32,307 nt of DNA from an uncultured Nostocoides sp. Its GTDB lineage: Bacteria > Actinomycetota > Actinomycetes > Actinomycetales > Dermatophilaceae. Shown piece after piece: positions 24,092-31,514 of the stretch. The notes below the pieces were generated by a model that saw nothing but the letters and a program-made list of their open reading frames with translations, was not told the origin of the DNA and ran no database searches. The stretch's first letter is position 1. Every line of letters starts with the position of its first letter. The position numbers and the translations under genes are program-made. The DNA lies in NCBI GenBank assembly GCA_937907685.1, contig CALCXF010000037.1:1-32307 (forward strand), written 5' to 3'.

Positions 24092-24125
24092 CGAGCCATG
24101 GCTCGACACGGCCGGTCGGTAGGGT
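24092..24125. promoter_or_regulatory. 14-base palindrome and -10 box upstream of the SDR gene
   Basis: CGAGCCATGGCTCG (24092-24105) is a perfect palindrome. TAGGGT (24120-24125) is a plus-strand -10 candidate 15 bases downstream of it. The palindrome would cover the -35 region of the SDR promoter, a usual place for a repressor or activator. Confidence 0.38.
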
Positions 24126-24176
24126 CAGGATCTCGCCGTCGAGGCCGTCGGCCTCCGCCGTTCCCCGAGGAGCCGC

Positions 24177-24932
24177 ATGTCCCCCGAGCGTGTCGCGATC
24201 GTCACCGGAGCCGCCCGCGGGATCGGCGCGGCCACCGCCGAGCGGCTGGCCCGGGACGGCTTCGCCGTCGGCGTGCTCGACCTGGACGAGCCGTCGTGCG
24301 AGGAGGTGGCCGGGCGGATCCGGGACTCAGGAGGCCGGGCCGCCGCCGTGCAGGTCGACGTCACGAGTGCCGAACAGGTCGAGAGCGGCGTGGCACGCGT
24401 GGCCGAGGAGCTCGGCGCGCCGGACGTCCTCGTCAACAACGCCGGCATCATCCGGGACAACCTGCTCTTTCGGATGACCGAGGACGACTGGGACGCCGTC
24501 CTGGCCGTCCATCTCAAGGGCGCCTTCCTCATGACGAGGGCGTGCCAGACCCACATGACCACGCAGCGGTACGGGCGAGTCGTCAACCTCTCGTCCTCCT
24601 CGGCCCAGGGCAACCGCGGGCAGGCCAACTACTCGGCGGCCAAGGCGGGACTCCAGGGCTTCACGAAGACCTTGGCCATCGAGCTCGGCAGGTTCGGGGT
24701 CACGGCGAATGCCGTCGCGCCGGGCTTCGTCCAGACCGACATGACGGCTGCGACGGCCACGCGGCTCGGCGTGTCTTTCGAGGACTTCATCGAGCACTCG
24801 GCCCGGCAGATCCCCGTCCAGCGGGTGGGCCAGCCCGAGGACATCGCTGCCACCATCGCGTTCCTCGTCTCCGAGGAGGCCGGCTTCGTCTCTGGCCAGG
24901 TCATCTATGTCGCCGGTGGGCCGCTGGACTGA
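24177..24932 (+). CDS. SDR-family oxidoreductase, FabG/acetoacetyl-CoA reductase-like
   Basis: A 251-residue classical short-chain dehydrogenase that reduces a 3-oxoacyl thioester or a related ketone using NAD(P)H. The Rossmann motif is TGAARGIG (10-17), with D61-V after the third strand. NNAG is at 87-90, the catalytic Ser in LSSSSAQG (near 140), and Y152-x3-K156 in YSAAK. The C-terminal GQVIYVAGG is typical of FabG. ATG 24177 has GAGGAG five bases upstream. Substrate cannot be fixed. Convergent neighbourhood with an acyl-CoA dehydrogenase and nearby tesB suggests fatty acyl metabolism rather than the essential fabG. Confidence 0.9.
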   Translation: MSPERVAIVTGAARGIGAATAERLARDGFAVGVLDLDEPSCEEVAGRIRDSGGRAAAVQVDVTSAEQVESGVARVAEELGAPDVLVNNAGIIRDNLLFRMTEDDWDAVLAVHLKGAFLMTRACQTHMTTQRYGRVVNLSSSSAQGNRGQANYSAAKAGLQGFTKTLAIELGRFGVTANAVAPGFVQTDMTAATATRLGVSFEDFIEHSARQIPVQRVGQPEDIAATIAFLVSEEAGFVSGQVIYVAGGPLD

Positions 24933-24942
24933 CGGACGCACG

Positions 24943-24980
24943 CGGATGCCGGCGGCGCGTGGGTGCGGCGACGGCATCCG
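24943..24980. terminator. Nine-pair hairpin between convergent SDR and acyl-CoA dehydrogenase genes
   Basis: CGGATGCCG (24943-24951) and CGGCATCCG (24972-24980) are perfectly complementary over a 20-base loop. It occupies most of the 66-base convergent gap and could act in both directions. Confidence 0.55.
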
Positions 24981-24998
24981 ACGCGTGGGGAGAGGTGG

Positions 24999-26144
24999 TC
25001 AGAGACCCAGGTCCCGGCCGATGAGCTCCTTCATGATCTCGTTCGACCCGGCCCAGATCTTCGTGACGCGGGCGTCGCGCCAGGCGCGAGCGACGCGGTA
25101 CTCGTTCATGAAGCCGTAGCCACCGTGCAGCTGGACGCACTCGTCGAGGACGTCGTTCTGCACCTGGGCGCTCCACCACTTGGCCTTCGCGGCGTCGACC
25201 GCTGAGAGGCGGCCCTCGGCGTGCGCCTCGATGCAGTCGTCGACGTAGGCCTCGGCGACCTCGATCGCGGTCACCAGCTCGGCGATCTTGAACTTGTTGT
25301 GCTGGAAGGAGCCGATGGCCTGCCCGAAGGCCTTGCGCTCCTTGGTGTACTCGATGGTCTCGAGGAGGATCTGCTTGGCGTGCGCGACGTTGGCGCAGGC
25401 GGCGCCGACCCGCTCCTGAGGAAGGCGCTGCATCATGGCGACGAAGCCCTGCCCCTCCTCGCCGATGCGGTTGCTGTCCGGCACCCGCACGTCGGAGAAG
25501 AACAGCTCCGCGGTGTCGGACTCCTCCTGGCCCACCTTGTCGAGCTTGCGGCCGCGGGTGAAGCCCTCCATCCCCTCCTCGACCATGAAGAGGGTGATGC
25601 CCTTCGCCCCCTTGCTGGGATCGGTGCGGGCCGCGACGATGACGAGGTCGGCCTGGTAGCCGTTGGTGATGAAGGTCTTGCTGCCGTTGAGCACCCAGTG
25701 GTTCCCGTCGCGCACGGCGACGGTCTTGAGGGCCGCGAGGTCCGACCCGCCTCCGGGCTCGGTCATCGCGATGGCACAGATCTTCTCCCCCGCGGCCATC
25801 GGCGGCAGCCAGCGCTCCTTCTGCTCCTGGGTGCCGAGGTCGACGATGTACGGCGGGCAGACGTCGCTGTGGATGCCGAAGCACGACCCGATGGCGGCGT
25901 TGAAGCCGTTGATGACCTCCGCCGCAACGGCGTTGAAACGGTAGTCCTCGGCACCCATGCCCCCGAACTCCTCGGGGATGTCGAGACCGAAGAGGCCTTG
26001 GCCCCCGGCCTCCTTCCAGATGTCGCGGTCGATGGACTTCACCTCGAGCATCTGCTCGACCCGGGGCTTCAGCGTGCGCTCGACGAACTCCGTGACCGAC
26101 GAGCGGAAGTCCTCGTGCTCGGGACCGTAGATGTTGCGGGGCAT
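24999..26144 (-). CDS. Acyl-CoA dehydrogenase
   Basis: A 381-residue FAD-dependent dehydrogenase that introduces the 2,3-double bond of acyl-CoA in beta-oxidation or branched-chain catabolism. FAD and substrate motifs are AMTEPGGGSD (126-135), GSKTFITNG (154-162) and the C-terminal WAGSNEIMKELIGRDL. The glutamate that acts as base in medium-chain enzymes (YEGT) is Ala here (A365). The helix-G LPQER (E244) resembles long-chain and isovaleryl-type enzymes, which place the base there. ATG 26144 has GAGGAG four bases upstream. It diverges from a TetR gene over a palindromic operator, so it is probably de-repressed by an acyl-CoA. Confidence 0.93.
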   Translation of the reverse strand: MPRNIYGPEHEDFRSSVTEFVERTLKPRVEQMLEVKSIDRDIWKEAGGQGLFGLDIPEEFGGMGAEDYRFNAVAAEVINGFNAAIGSCFGIHSDVCPPYIVDLGTQEQKERWLPPMAAGEKICAIAMTEPGGGSDLAALKTVAVRDGNHWVLNGSKTFITNGYQADLVIVAARTDPSKGAKGITLFMVEEGMEGFTRGRKLDKVGQEESDTAELFFSDVRVPDSNRIGEEGQGFVAMMQRLPQERVGAACANVAHAKQILLETIEYTKERKAFGQAIGSFQHNKFKIAELVTAIEVAEAYVDDCIEAHAEGRLSAVDAAKAKWWSAQVQNDVLDECVQLHGGYGFMNEYRVARAWRDARVTKIWAGSNEIMKELIGRDLGL

Positions 26145-26182
26145 GGATCTCCTCGGACGGCTCGGGCGGGGCGTTCGCGTTG

Positions 26183-26200
26183 ACTAAGCGCTTGCTTAGT
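26183..26200. promoter_or_regulatory. TetR operator, 18-base palindrome
   Basis: ACTAAGC GCTT GCTTAGT has perfect seven-base arms around a GCTT centre. It lies 39 bases before the acyl-CoA dehydrogenase start and 29 before the TetR start. TTGACT (26180-26185) and TTGCTT (26192-26197) within it could serve as -35 elements. It is AT-rich for this window, as expected for an operator. Confidence 0.72.
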
Positions 26201-26228
26201 GTCACGCCGGTGCGGCATGCTGTCAACC

Positions 26229-26882
26229 GTGCCGAGTCCGCCGCCACTGAGCGAGACCGACGTCCTGGCCGCCCTTGCGCCCGAGGGTGGTCGGCACGAG
26301 GCCGTCGGTGACGTCACCGACACGGCGGTGCGGATCATGCTGGCGGCGGCGGACGCGTTCGCCGAGCGTGGCTTCCACGCGACGACCACGCGCGACATCG
26401 CGTCCCGCGCCGGCCTGTCACCCGCGGGCGTCTACGTGCACTTCGCCTCCAAGGAGGTGCTCCTCTTCGAGCTGAGCCGGCGGGGTCACAGCCGCGCGCG
26501 TGACCTCCTCGTCGCGGCCGCGCAGGCCGCCCCCACGCCGACCGACGCGCTCCGGGCGATGGTGGGCGGATTCTCCCGGTGGCACGCCGAGCACTACGAG
26601 CTCGGCCGGATCGTCCAGTTCGAGTTCCGGCACCTCCGCCCCGAGCACCGCGACGAGGTGCTCCACCTACGCAAGGAGATCGACCACGTCGTCGCCGGCG
26701 TGCTGCGCGAGGGCGTCGCCACCGGCGAGTTCGAGGTCGTCGACATCCCGGGCACGGCGTTGGCGCTCCTGTCGATGGCCATCGACGTGGCCCGGTGGTA
26801 CACCCCCGACGTCCGCCGCACGCCCGAAGGGATCGAGGAGACCTACGGAGAGCTCGCCGTGCGCCTCGTCCGCGCCGCCTGA
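26229..26882 (+). CDS. TetR/AcrR-family transcriptional regulator
   Basis: A 217-residue repressor. The N-terminal helix-turn-helix lies at about 36-76: FAERGFHATTTRDIASRAGLSPAGVYVHF followed by KEVLLFEL, a textbook TetR pattern. The C-terminal ligand domain (about 80-210) has FEFRHLRPEHRDEV, seen in regulators of fatty-acid catabolism. GTG 26229 is preferred: CATGCT (26216-26221), seven bases upstream, could be a -10 box, and TTGCTT in the operator its -35, giving a leaderless mRNA. ATG 26217 and GTG 26199 are in-frame alternatives. By position it should repress both itself and the divergent acyl-CoA dehydrogenase, with an acyl-CoA as likely inducer. Confidence 0.87.
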   Translation: MPSPPPLSETDVLAALAPEGGRHEAVGDVTDTAVRIMLAAADAFAERGFHATTTRDIASRAGLSPAGVYVHFASKEVLLFELSRRGHSRARDLLVAAAQAAPTPTDALRAMVGGFSRWHAEHYELGRIVQFEFRHLRPEHRDEVLHLRKEIDHVVAGVLREGVATGEFEVVDIPGTALALLSMAIDVARWYTPDVRRTPEGIEETYGELAVRLVRAA

Positions 26883-26938
26883 CCTCGTCGGCTCTCGTCG
26901 GTCGCCTGCTCGGGTCGGGAGGGGGTCGGGCACGCCGC

Positions 26939-26944
26939 TACAGT
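26939..26944 (+). promoter_or_regulatory. Leaderless -10 box for the methyltransferase
   Basis: TACAGT ends six bases before GTG 26951 and nine before ATG 26954. No ribosome site is present. Confidence 0.55.
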
Positions 26945-26950
26945 GACGCG

Positions 26951-27679
26951 GTGATGAACGCGCCCGGTCACGGGGGATCCCCCTCGATCGCCGTCCCGGA
27001 CTACTGGTGGTACCTCGTCCGCGCGGACCTGCTCGAAGTGACCTTGCGCTCCTACGTCGACGGCGCCCGGCTGACGCTGGACCTCGGCAGCGCCGACGGA
27101 CCGAGTGCGGCCTGGCTCCGCGACGCGGCCGAGAGCACCGTCTCGCTCGACATCGACCCGCGCGGACTCGACGCGGACGGTGTCTGTGGATCGGCCCTCG
27201 CCCTTCCCTTCGCGGACGGAGTCTTCGACGCTGTCTCCGCCTTCGACGTCATCGAGCACTGCGACCCGGAGGACCAGGCGCTGGCGGAGGTACGCCGCGT
27301 GCTCCGCCCCGGCGGACGGCTGGTGATGTCGGTCCCGGCGTACAGCTGGGCCTGGAGCGACTTCGACGTGGCGAACGGTCACCATCGCCGCTACACCCGC
27401 AAGCGCGCGGTGGCCGCGGTGAAGCACGCGGGCTTCACCGTGCACCGGGCGACGTACGGCTTCGCGTCGGTGTTCCCGTTGTTCGCTGCCGAGCGGCTGG
27501 CCCGGAAGGTGCGCCGTCGCGGCGCCTCGGGGCCGGCGGACATCGTCCAGGTCCCCCGCCTGCCGAAGCCGCTCAACGACGGCCTGATCGGGATCTCCCG
27601 TCTCGACCGGATGCTCCTGCGTCGGCGTGACCTGCCGTTCGGGTCGTCCGTGTTCGTCGCGGCGACCCGCACGGGCTGA
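26951..27679 (+). CDS. Class I SAM-dependent methyltransferase
   Basis: A 242-residue Methyltransf_11-type enzyme. Motif I is LTLDLGSADGPS (about 41-52), the acidic strand is VSLDIDP, motif III is FDVIEHC, and RRVLRPGGRLVMSVPAY follows. A conserved GHHRRYT segment (about residue 143) is typical of methyltransferases encoded beside polyprenyl-phosphate glycosyltransferases. It probably methylates a sugar or lipid-linked intermediate. It converges with the epimerase, which is co-transcribed with a glycosyltransferase, so the three genes look like one envelope-glycan cassette. The GTG-ATG pair at the start makes either codon possible; the -10 box favours a leaderless start. Confidence 0.85.
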   Translation: MMNAPGHGGSPSIAVPDYWWYLVRADLLEVTLRSYVDGARLTLDLGSADGPSAAWLRDAAESTVSLDIDPRGLDADGVCGSALALPFADGVFDAVSAFDVIEHCDPEDQALAEVRRVLRPGGRLVMSVPAYSWAWSDFDVANGHHRRYTRKRAVAAVKHAGFTVHRATYGFASVFPLFAAERLARKVRRRGASGPADIVQVPRLPKPLNDGLIGISRLDRMLLRRRDLPFGSSVFVAATRTG

Positions 27680-27696
27680 ACAGGGTCGCGGGTCGC
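27662..27696. terminator. Nine-pair hairpin enclosing the methyltransferase stop codon
   Basis: GCGACCCGC (27662-27670) is perfectly complementary to GCGGGTCGC (27688-27696). The 17-base loop holds the TGA stop (27677-27679). The left arm is coding. It lies between convergent genes. Confidence 0.55.
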
Positions 27697-27718
27697 AGGC
27701 CGCCCGCCGGGCCGGTGA

Positions 27719-28687
27719 TCAGCGGTCGAGCGCACCTCCGGCGACGACGCGCGAGCGGACGTCGGCGGAGGTGCTCGCGAGGCCCGCAGCGAGCGGGGTC
27801 GTCGCGAGCGCGTCGACCCCCGTCCACACTCGGGACTCCAGTCGCAGGTCGAGCACCTGGCCTGCGGACACACCGCCGACGGGAATCATCCGCAACGGCC
27901 GGTGGAAGACCCGCCGTGCCTCCGAGACGAGGTAGCCCACGGTGACGGGTCGGCCCGAGGCGAGGACCTTGACGACGACCGAACCCTCGGGTTCCTCGCG
28001 GGCGCGGGCGATCGTGCGCACCACCATGCGCGCGGCGTCACCGGCATACAGGTAGTCCCGGATCGTGTCGAGGGAGACGAACACGGGAAGTGGGCGGCGG
28101 GTTGCGTGCGCGAGGCAGAGCTGGGAGAGCAGGCCCTGCGGCTTGCCGAGCCTCTGGCCGGGGCCGTAGACGTTGGCGAGCCGGCCGAGCACCACGCGCA
28201 CGCCGGTGCGCTGGGCGACGGCGGAGGCGTGGCCCTCCATGGCAAGCTTCGCCCGGCCGTACGCCACGAGAGGATGCGGCTCGGTCCGCTCGTCGAAGGG
28301 AGGGCCAGCCGACCCCGCATAGACCCCGCCGGCCGAGGACGCCAGGAAGAGGACGCCGTCCTCCCCCGGGCCGACGGACGCCGTGAGCGCTGCGGCCACC
28401 CGATCGAAGACCCGCACCTCGGTGGCCAGCTCCGCCTCCCCCGTCGCGACGACGCCGGCCCCGGCGCACCACGCGACACTCCACGGGCGGCCACGTCGCG
28501 CCCGAGCGAAGTCCTCGACGGCCCCCGTGAGGACGCGGATGCTCGCGTCCTCGTCGGCCCAGGGCACGTTCGTCGTCCGGACCTCCTGGCCGCTGCCCCG
28601 CAGCTCGGCGGTGACGTGCTGTCCCACGAGCCCGCCGGCCCCGACGACCCAGGCGAGCTCGCGCGGTGTGGTCGGCGCGTCGGTCAC
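27719..28687 (-). CDS. NAD-dependent epimerase/dehydratase (extended SDR)
   Basis: A 322-residue nucleotide-sugar-type epimerase, dehydratase or reductase. The NAD-binding motif is VVGAGGLVGQHV (about 14-25), the catalytic pair sits in YGRAK (YxxxK), and LASSAGGVYAG precedes it, as in GalE-like enzymes. RLANVYGPGQ is the usual post-catalytic loop. Substrate is not evident. GTG 28687 overlaps the stop of the upstream glycosyltransferase by four bases (GTGA), so the two are coupled, and a shared role in making or modifying a lipid-linked sugar is likely. Confidence 0.87.
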   Translation of the reverse strand: MTDAPTTPRELAWVVGAGGLVGQHVTAELRGSGQEVRTTNVPWADEDASIRVLTGAVEDFARARRGRPWSVAWCAGAGVVATGEAELATEVRVFDRVAAALTASVGPGEDGVLFLASSAGGVYAGSAGPPFDERTEPHPLVAYGRAKLAMEGHASAVAQRTGVRVVLGRLANVYGPGQRLGKPQGLLSQLCLAHATRRPLPVFVSLDTIRDYLYAGDAARMVVRTIARAREEPEGSVVVKVLASGRPVTVGYLVSEARRVFHRPLRMIPVGGVSAGQVLDLRLESRVWTGVDALATTPLAAGLASTSADVRSRVVAGGALDR

Positions 28688-29685
28688 GCGTGGTCCCGGC
28701 CCAGCGGCCCGTCGTGGCGGTCGCGGACGGGAAGGTAGAGGGGTTTGCCCATCGCCATGTTGACGGCCAGGCCGACGTACTCCGCGATGACGCCGAGGCT
28801 GAAGAGGATCACCCCGGTCGCCACCATGAGGAGGATCATCGTCGAGGTCCAGCCCGGGACCTGCCACCGCCCGGACGCTCGACCGGCGATGAGCACCACG
28901 GCCACGAGTGGCGCCAGCAGCACCGCAGCGGCGCCCAGTGCGCTGACCCACCGCAGGGGCCGGGTGCCGCTGGAGAGCACGAGCCGCCAGAAGTGCGAGG
29001 CCAGTCGGCGCAGGTCGTATCCGGACGGGCGGGCCCCCTCCGCGCGCATGGGCATGGGGCAGGTCGTGACCCGCCGCGCCACCCACGAGATCGCCACGTC
29101 CAGATAGATTCCAGGGCCGGCGTAGGCGGCGACCGACCGGGCGACCTCGCCGAGGAGGAGGCGGTAGCTCGCGAAGTCGGATGCCGGTGCTCCCTTGGCG
29201 AGCCGCATGACGAGCCACTTGGCCCCCCGGGACGCGGCGTTGCGCACCGGTCCGTGCGGGGGCTCGTTCGTGGCCCGGGCGTAGACGACGTCTGCCTGTG
29301 CGTGCATCGCGGTGTCGATGAGCTGACCGATCCGCTCGGGGTCGTGCTGGCCGTCCTCGTCCATCGTGACGACCCACTCGCCCCCCGAGGCGGCGATGCC
29401 CGCGAGCGTCGCGGCGTGCTGGCCGAAGTTCCGGCTGAGCCACACCGGTCGCACCCATTCGTGGTGTGCCGCGAGCCGACGGATCACCGCGTCCGAGGCG
29501 TCCGGCCCGCAGTCGTGCACGAGGACGACCTCGGTCACGCGATAGGCCCGCCCCGCGGGTGTCTGGCGCTCCGGGAGCGACGCGGCGATCTCCTCGACGA
29601 CCGCCTCCAGCGTGAGTTCACCCTGGTAGACCGGGATGACGACCGAGACGAGATGTGGTGCCGTTGCCGAGGTCTCCGTCTCCAC
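28684..29685 (-). CDS. Polyprenyl-phosphate-type glycosyltransferase, family 2
   Basis: A 333-residue GT2 enzyme with a GtrB/ArnC-like layout: a cytosolic GT-A domain (about 10-230) followed by two hydrophobic spans (about 246-268 and 281-306). It should transfer a sugar from a nucleotide to polyprenyl phosphate. The N-terminal VSVVIPVYQGE is standard. The first acidic motif reads VHDCGPDAS, where DDGS is common, and MDEDGQHDP carries the metal-binding D-x-D. GTG 29685 is chosen because TAGGGT lies seven bases upstream; an in-frame GTG at 29694 directly abuts that box. It is the first gene of a pair with the epimerase. Confidence 0.88.
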   Translation of the reverse strand: METETSATAPHLVSVVIPVYQGELTLEAVVEEIAASLPERQTPAGRAYRVTEVVLVHDCGPDASDAVIRRLAAHHEWVRPVWLSRNFGQHAATLAGIAASGGEWVVTMDEDGQHDPERIGQLIDTAMHAQADVVYARATNEPPHGPVRNAASRGAKWLVMRLAKGAPASDFASYRLLLGEVARSVAAYAGPGIYLDVAISWVARRVTTCPMPMRAEGARPSGYDLRRLASHFWRLVLSSGTRPLRWVSALGAAAVLLAPLVAVVLIAGRASGRWQVPGWTSTMILLMVATGVILFSLGVIAEYVGLAVNMAMGKPLYLPVRDRHDGPLGRDHA

Positions 29686-29692
29686 GCGGCAC

Positions 29693-29698
29693 ACCCTA
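29693..29698 (-). promoter_or_regulatory. Leaderless -10 box for the glycosyltransferase
   Basis: TAGGGT on the minus strand ends seven bases before GTG 29685. It indicates a promoter separate from ettA, which ends 64 bases upstream of this start. Confidence 0.5.
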
Positions 29699-29749
29699 TC
29701 CGTGGGCCTCGTGGGGTCGGTTCGCTCGGTGCCGGGGGCGGCGTCGGCC

Positions 29750-31432
29750 TCAGTCGCGGGTCAGCTTGCGGTAGGTGACGCGGTGCGGGCGGGCTGCCTC
29801 GACGCCCAGGCGCTCGATCTTGTTCTCCTCGTACGAGGCGAAGTTGCCCTCGAACCAGTACCACTTCGAGGGGTTCTCCTCGTCACCCTCGTACGCGAGG
29901 ATGTGCGTCACCACGCGGTCGAGGAACCACCGGTCGTGGCTGATGACGACGGCGCAGCCGGGGAACTCGAGGAGAGCGTTCTCGAGGGACCCCAGCGTCT
30001 CGACGTCGAGGTCGTTCGTCGGCTCGTCGAGGAGCAGCAGGTTGCCACCCTCCTTGAGCGTCAGCGCGAGGTTGAGCCGGTTGCGCTCCCCGCCGGAGAG
30101 GATGCCGGCCTTCTTCTGCTGGTCTGGTCCCTTGAACCCGAACTGGCTCACGTAGGCGCGCGACGGGATCTCGACCTGGCCGACGTTGATGTAGTCGTGA
30201 CCGCCCGACACCGTCTCCCAGAGGTTCTTCGACGGGTCGAGGCCGCCGCGGCTCTGGTCGACGTAGGAGATCTTGACGGTCTCCCCGACCTCCACCACGC
30301 CGGCATCCGCCTGCTCGAGACCGACGATCGTCTTGAAGAGCGTGGTCTTCCCGACACCGTTCGGGCCGATGACGCCGACGATGCCGTTGCGCGGCAACGT
30401 GAAGGACAGGTCGTCGATGAGGATTCGGTCTCCGAAACCCTTGCGCAGACCCTTGACCTCGATCACCTTGCTCCCGAGGCGCGGGCCGGGAGGGATCTGG
30501 ATCTCCTCGAAGTCGAGCTTGCGGGTGCGCTCCGCCTCGGCGGCCATCTCCTCGTACCGGGCCAGTCGTGCCTTGGACTTGGTCTGGCGGGCCTTGGCGT
30601 TGCTGCGCACCCACTCGAGCTCGTCGGCGAGGCGCTTGGAGAGCTTTGCGTCCTTCTTGCCCTGCACCTGCAGCCGCGCCTGCTTCTTCTCGAGGTAGGT
30701 CGAGTAGTTCCCCTCGTAGGGGTAGGCACGCCCTCGGTCCAGCTCGAGGATCCACTGCGCCACGTTGTCCATGAAGTACCGGTCGTGGGTCACCGCGACG
30801 ACAGCGCCGTGGTACGCCGCGAGGTGCTGCTCGAGCCACAGCACCGACTCCGCGTCGAGGTGGTTGGTCGGCTCGTCGAGCAGGAGGAGGTCCGGCTTCT
30901 GGAGGAGCAGCTTGCACAGCGCCACCCGGCGCCGCTCACCTCCGGACAGGACGGTGACGTCTGCCTCCGGCGGGGGGCAGCGAAGGGCGTCCATGGCCTG
31001 CTCGAGCTGGGAGTCGAGGTCCCACGCGTCGGCCGCGTCGATGGCCTCCTGGAGCTGGCCCATCTCCGCCATCAGGGCCTCGAAGTCTGCGTCAGGCTCC
31101 GCCATCAGCGCGGAGATCTCGTTGTAGCGGTCGAGCTTCGCCTTGATCTCCCCGGCACCCTCCTCGACGTTTCCGAGGACCGTCTTCTCCTCGTTGAGCT
31201 CTGGCTCCTGCATGAGGATGCCGACCGAGTACCCCGGGGTCAGGCGCGCCTCCCCGTTGGACGGCTGGTCCAGTCCCGCCATGATCTTGAGCACCGAGGA
31301 CTTCCCAGCGCCGTTCGGACCGACGACCCCGATCTTGGCGCCGGGAAAGAAGGACAGGGTGACCTCGTCGAGGATGACCTTGTCGCCGTGGGCCTTCCGG
31401 GCACGCGACATGACGTAGATGAACTCGGGCAT
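29750..31432 (-). CDS. ettA: Energy-dependent translational throttle protein EttA (ABC-F)
   Basis: A soluble twin-ATPase ABC-F protein of 560 residues that binds the ribosomal E site and gates early elongation according to ATP level. NBD1 has Walker A GPNGAGKSS (38-46), signature LSGGERRRV (162-170) and LLLDEPTNHLD (183-193). The linker arm (about 240-315) is basic and helical, as in EttA. NBD2 has GPNGVGKTT (356-364), LSGGERNRL and LLLDEPTNDLD (466-476). No membrane span is present, so older labels as a macrolide exporter are unlikely. A -10 box six bases before ATG 31432 implies a leaderless mRNA. It matches Rv2477c. Confidence 0.97.
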   Translation of the reverse strand: MPEFIYVMSRARKAHGDKVILDEVTLSFFPGAKIGVVGPNGAGKSSVLKIMAGLDQPSNGEARLTPGYSVGILMQEPELNEEKTVLGNVEEGAGEIKAKLDRYNEISALMAEPDADFEALMAEMGQLQEAIDAADAWDLDSQLEQAMDALRCPPPEADVTVLSGGERRRVALCKLLLQKPDLLLLDEPTNHLDAESVLWLEQHLAAYHGAVVAVTHDRYFMDNVAQWILELDRGRAYPYEGNYSTYLEKKQARLQVQGKKDAKLSKRLADELEWVRSNAKARQTKSKARLARYEEMAAEAERTRKLDFEEIQIPPGPRLGSKVIEVKGLRKGFGDRILIDDLSFTLPRNGIVGVIGPNGVGKTTLFKTIVGLEQADAGVVEVGETVKISYVDQSRGGLDPSKNLWETVSGGHDYINVGQVEIPSRAYVSQFGFKGPDQQKKAGILSGGERNRLNLALTLKEGGNLLLLDEPTNDLDVETLGSLENALLEFPGCAVVISHDRWFLDRVVTHILAYEGDEENPSKWYWFEGNFASYEENKIERLGVEAARPHRVTYRKLTRD

Positions 31433-31438
31433 GGGGCA

Positions 31439-31444
31439 AGGCTA
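31439..31444 (-). promoter_or_regulatory. Leaderless -10 box for ettA
   Basis: TAGCCT on the minus strand ends six bases before ATG 31432, with no ribosome site between. Confidence 0.55.
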
Positions 31445-31500
31445 ACGACCAGCAGCCCTGCGGCCCGAATCCGTCGGCCAGCGGCTGGAGCCGGGCGCCT

Positions 31501-31514
31501 CGCCTCCTCAGGCG
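31501..31514 (-). terminator. Short hairpin at the ssb stop codon
   Basis: CGCCT CCTC AGGCG is a five-pair stem with a four-base loop. The minus-strand TGA (31508-31510) is partly in the loop. It is weak alone, but matches the pattern at other gene ends in the window. Confidence 0.3.

Noticed and set aside
22908-24122. A 404-codon plus-strand frame opposite treX
   Set aside because: It is antisense to the treX catalytic region and shows only Val/Asp/Glu-rich shadow sequence.
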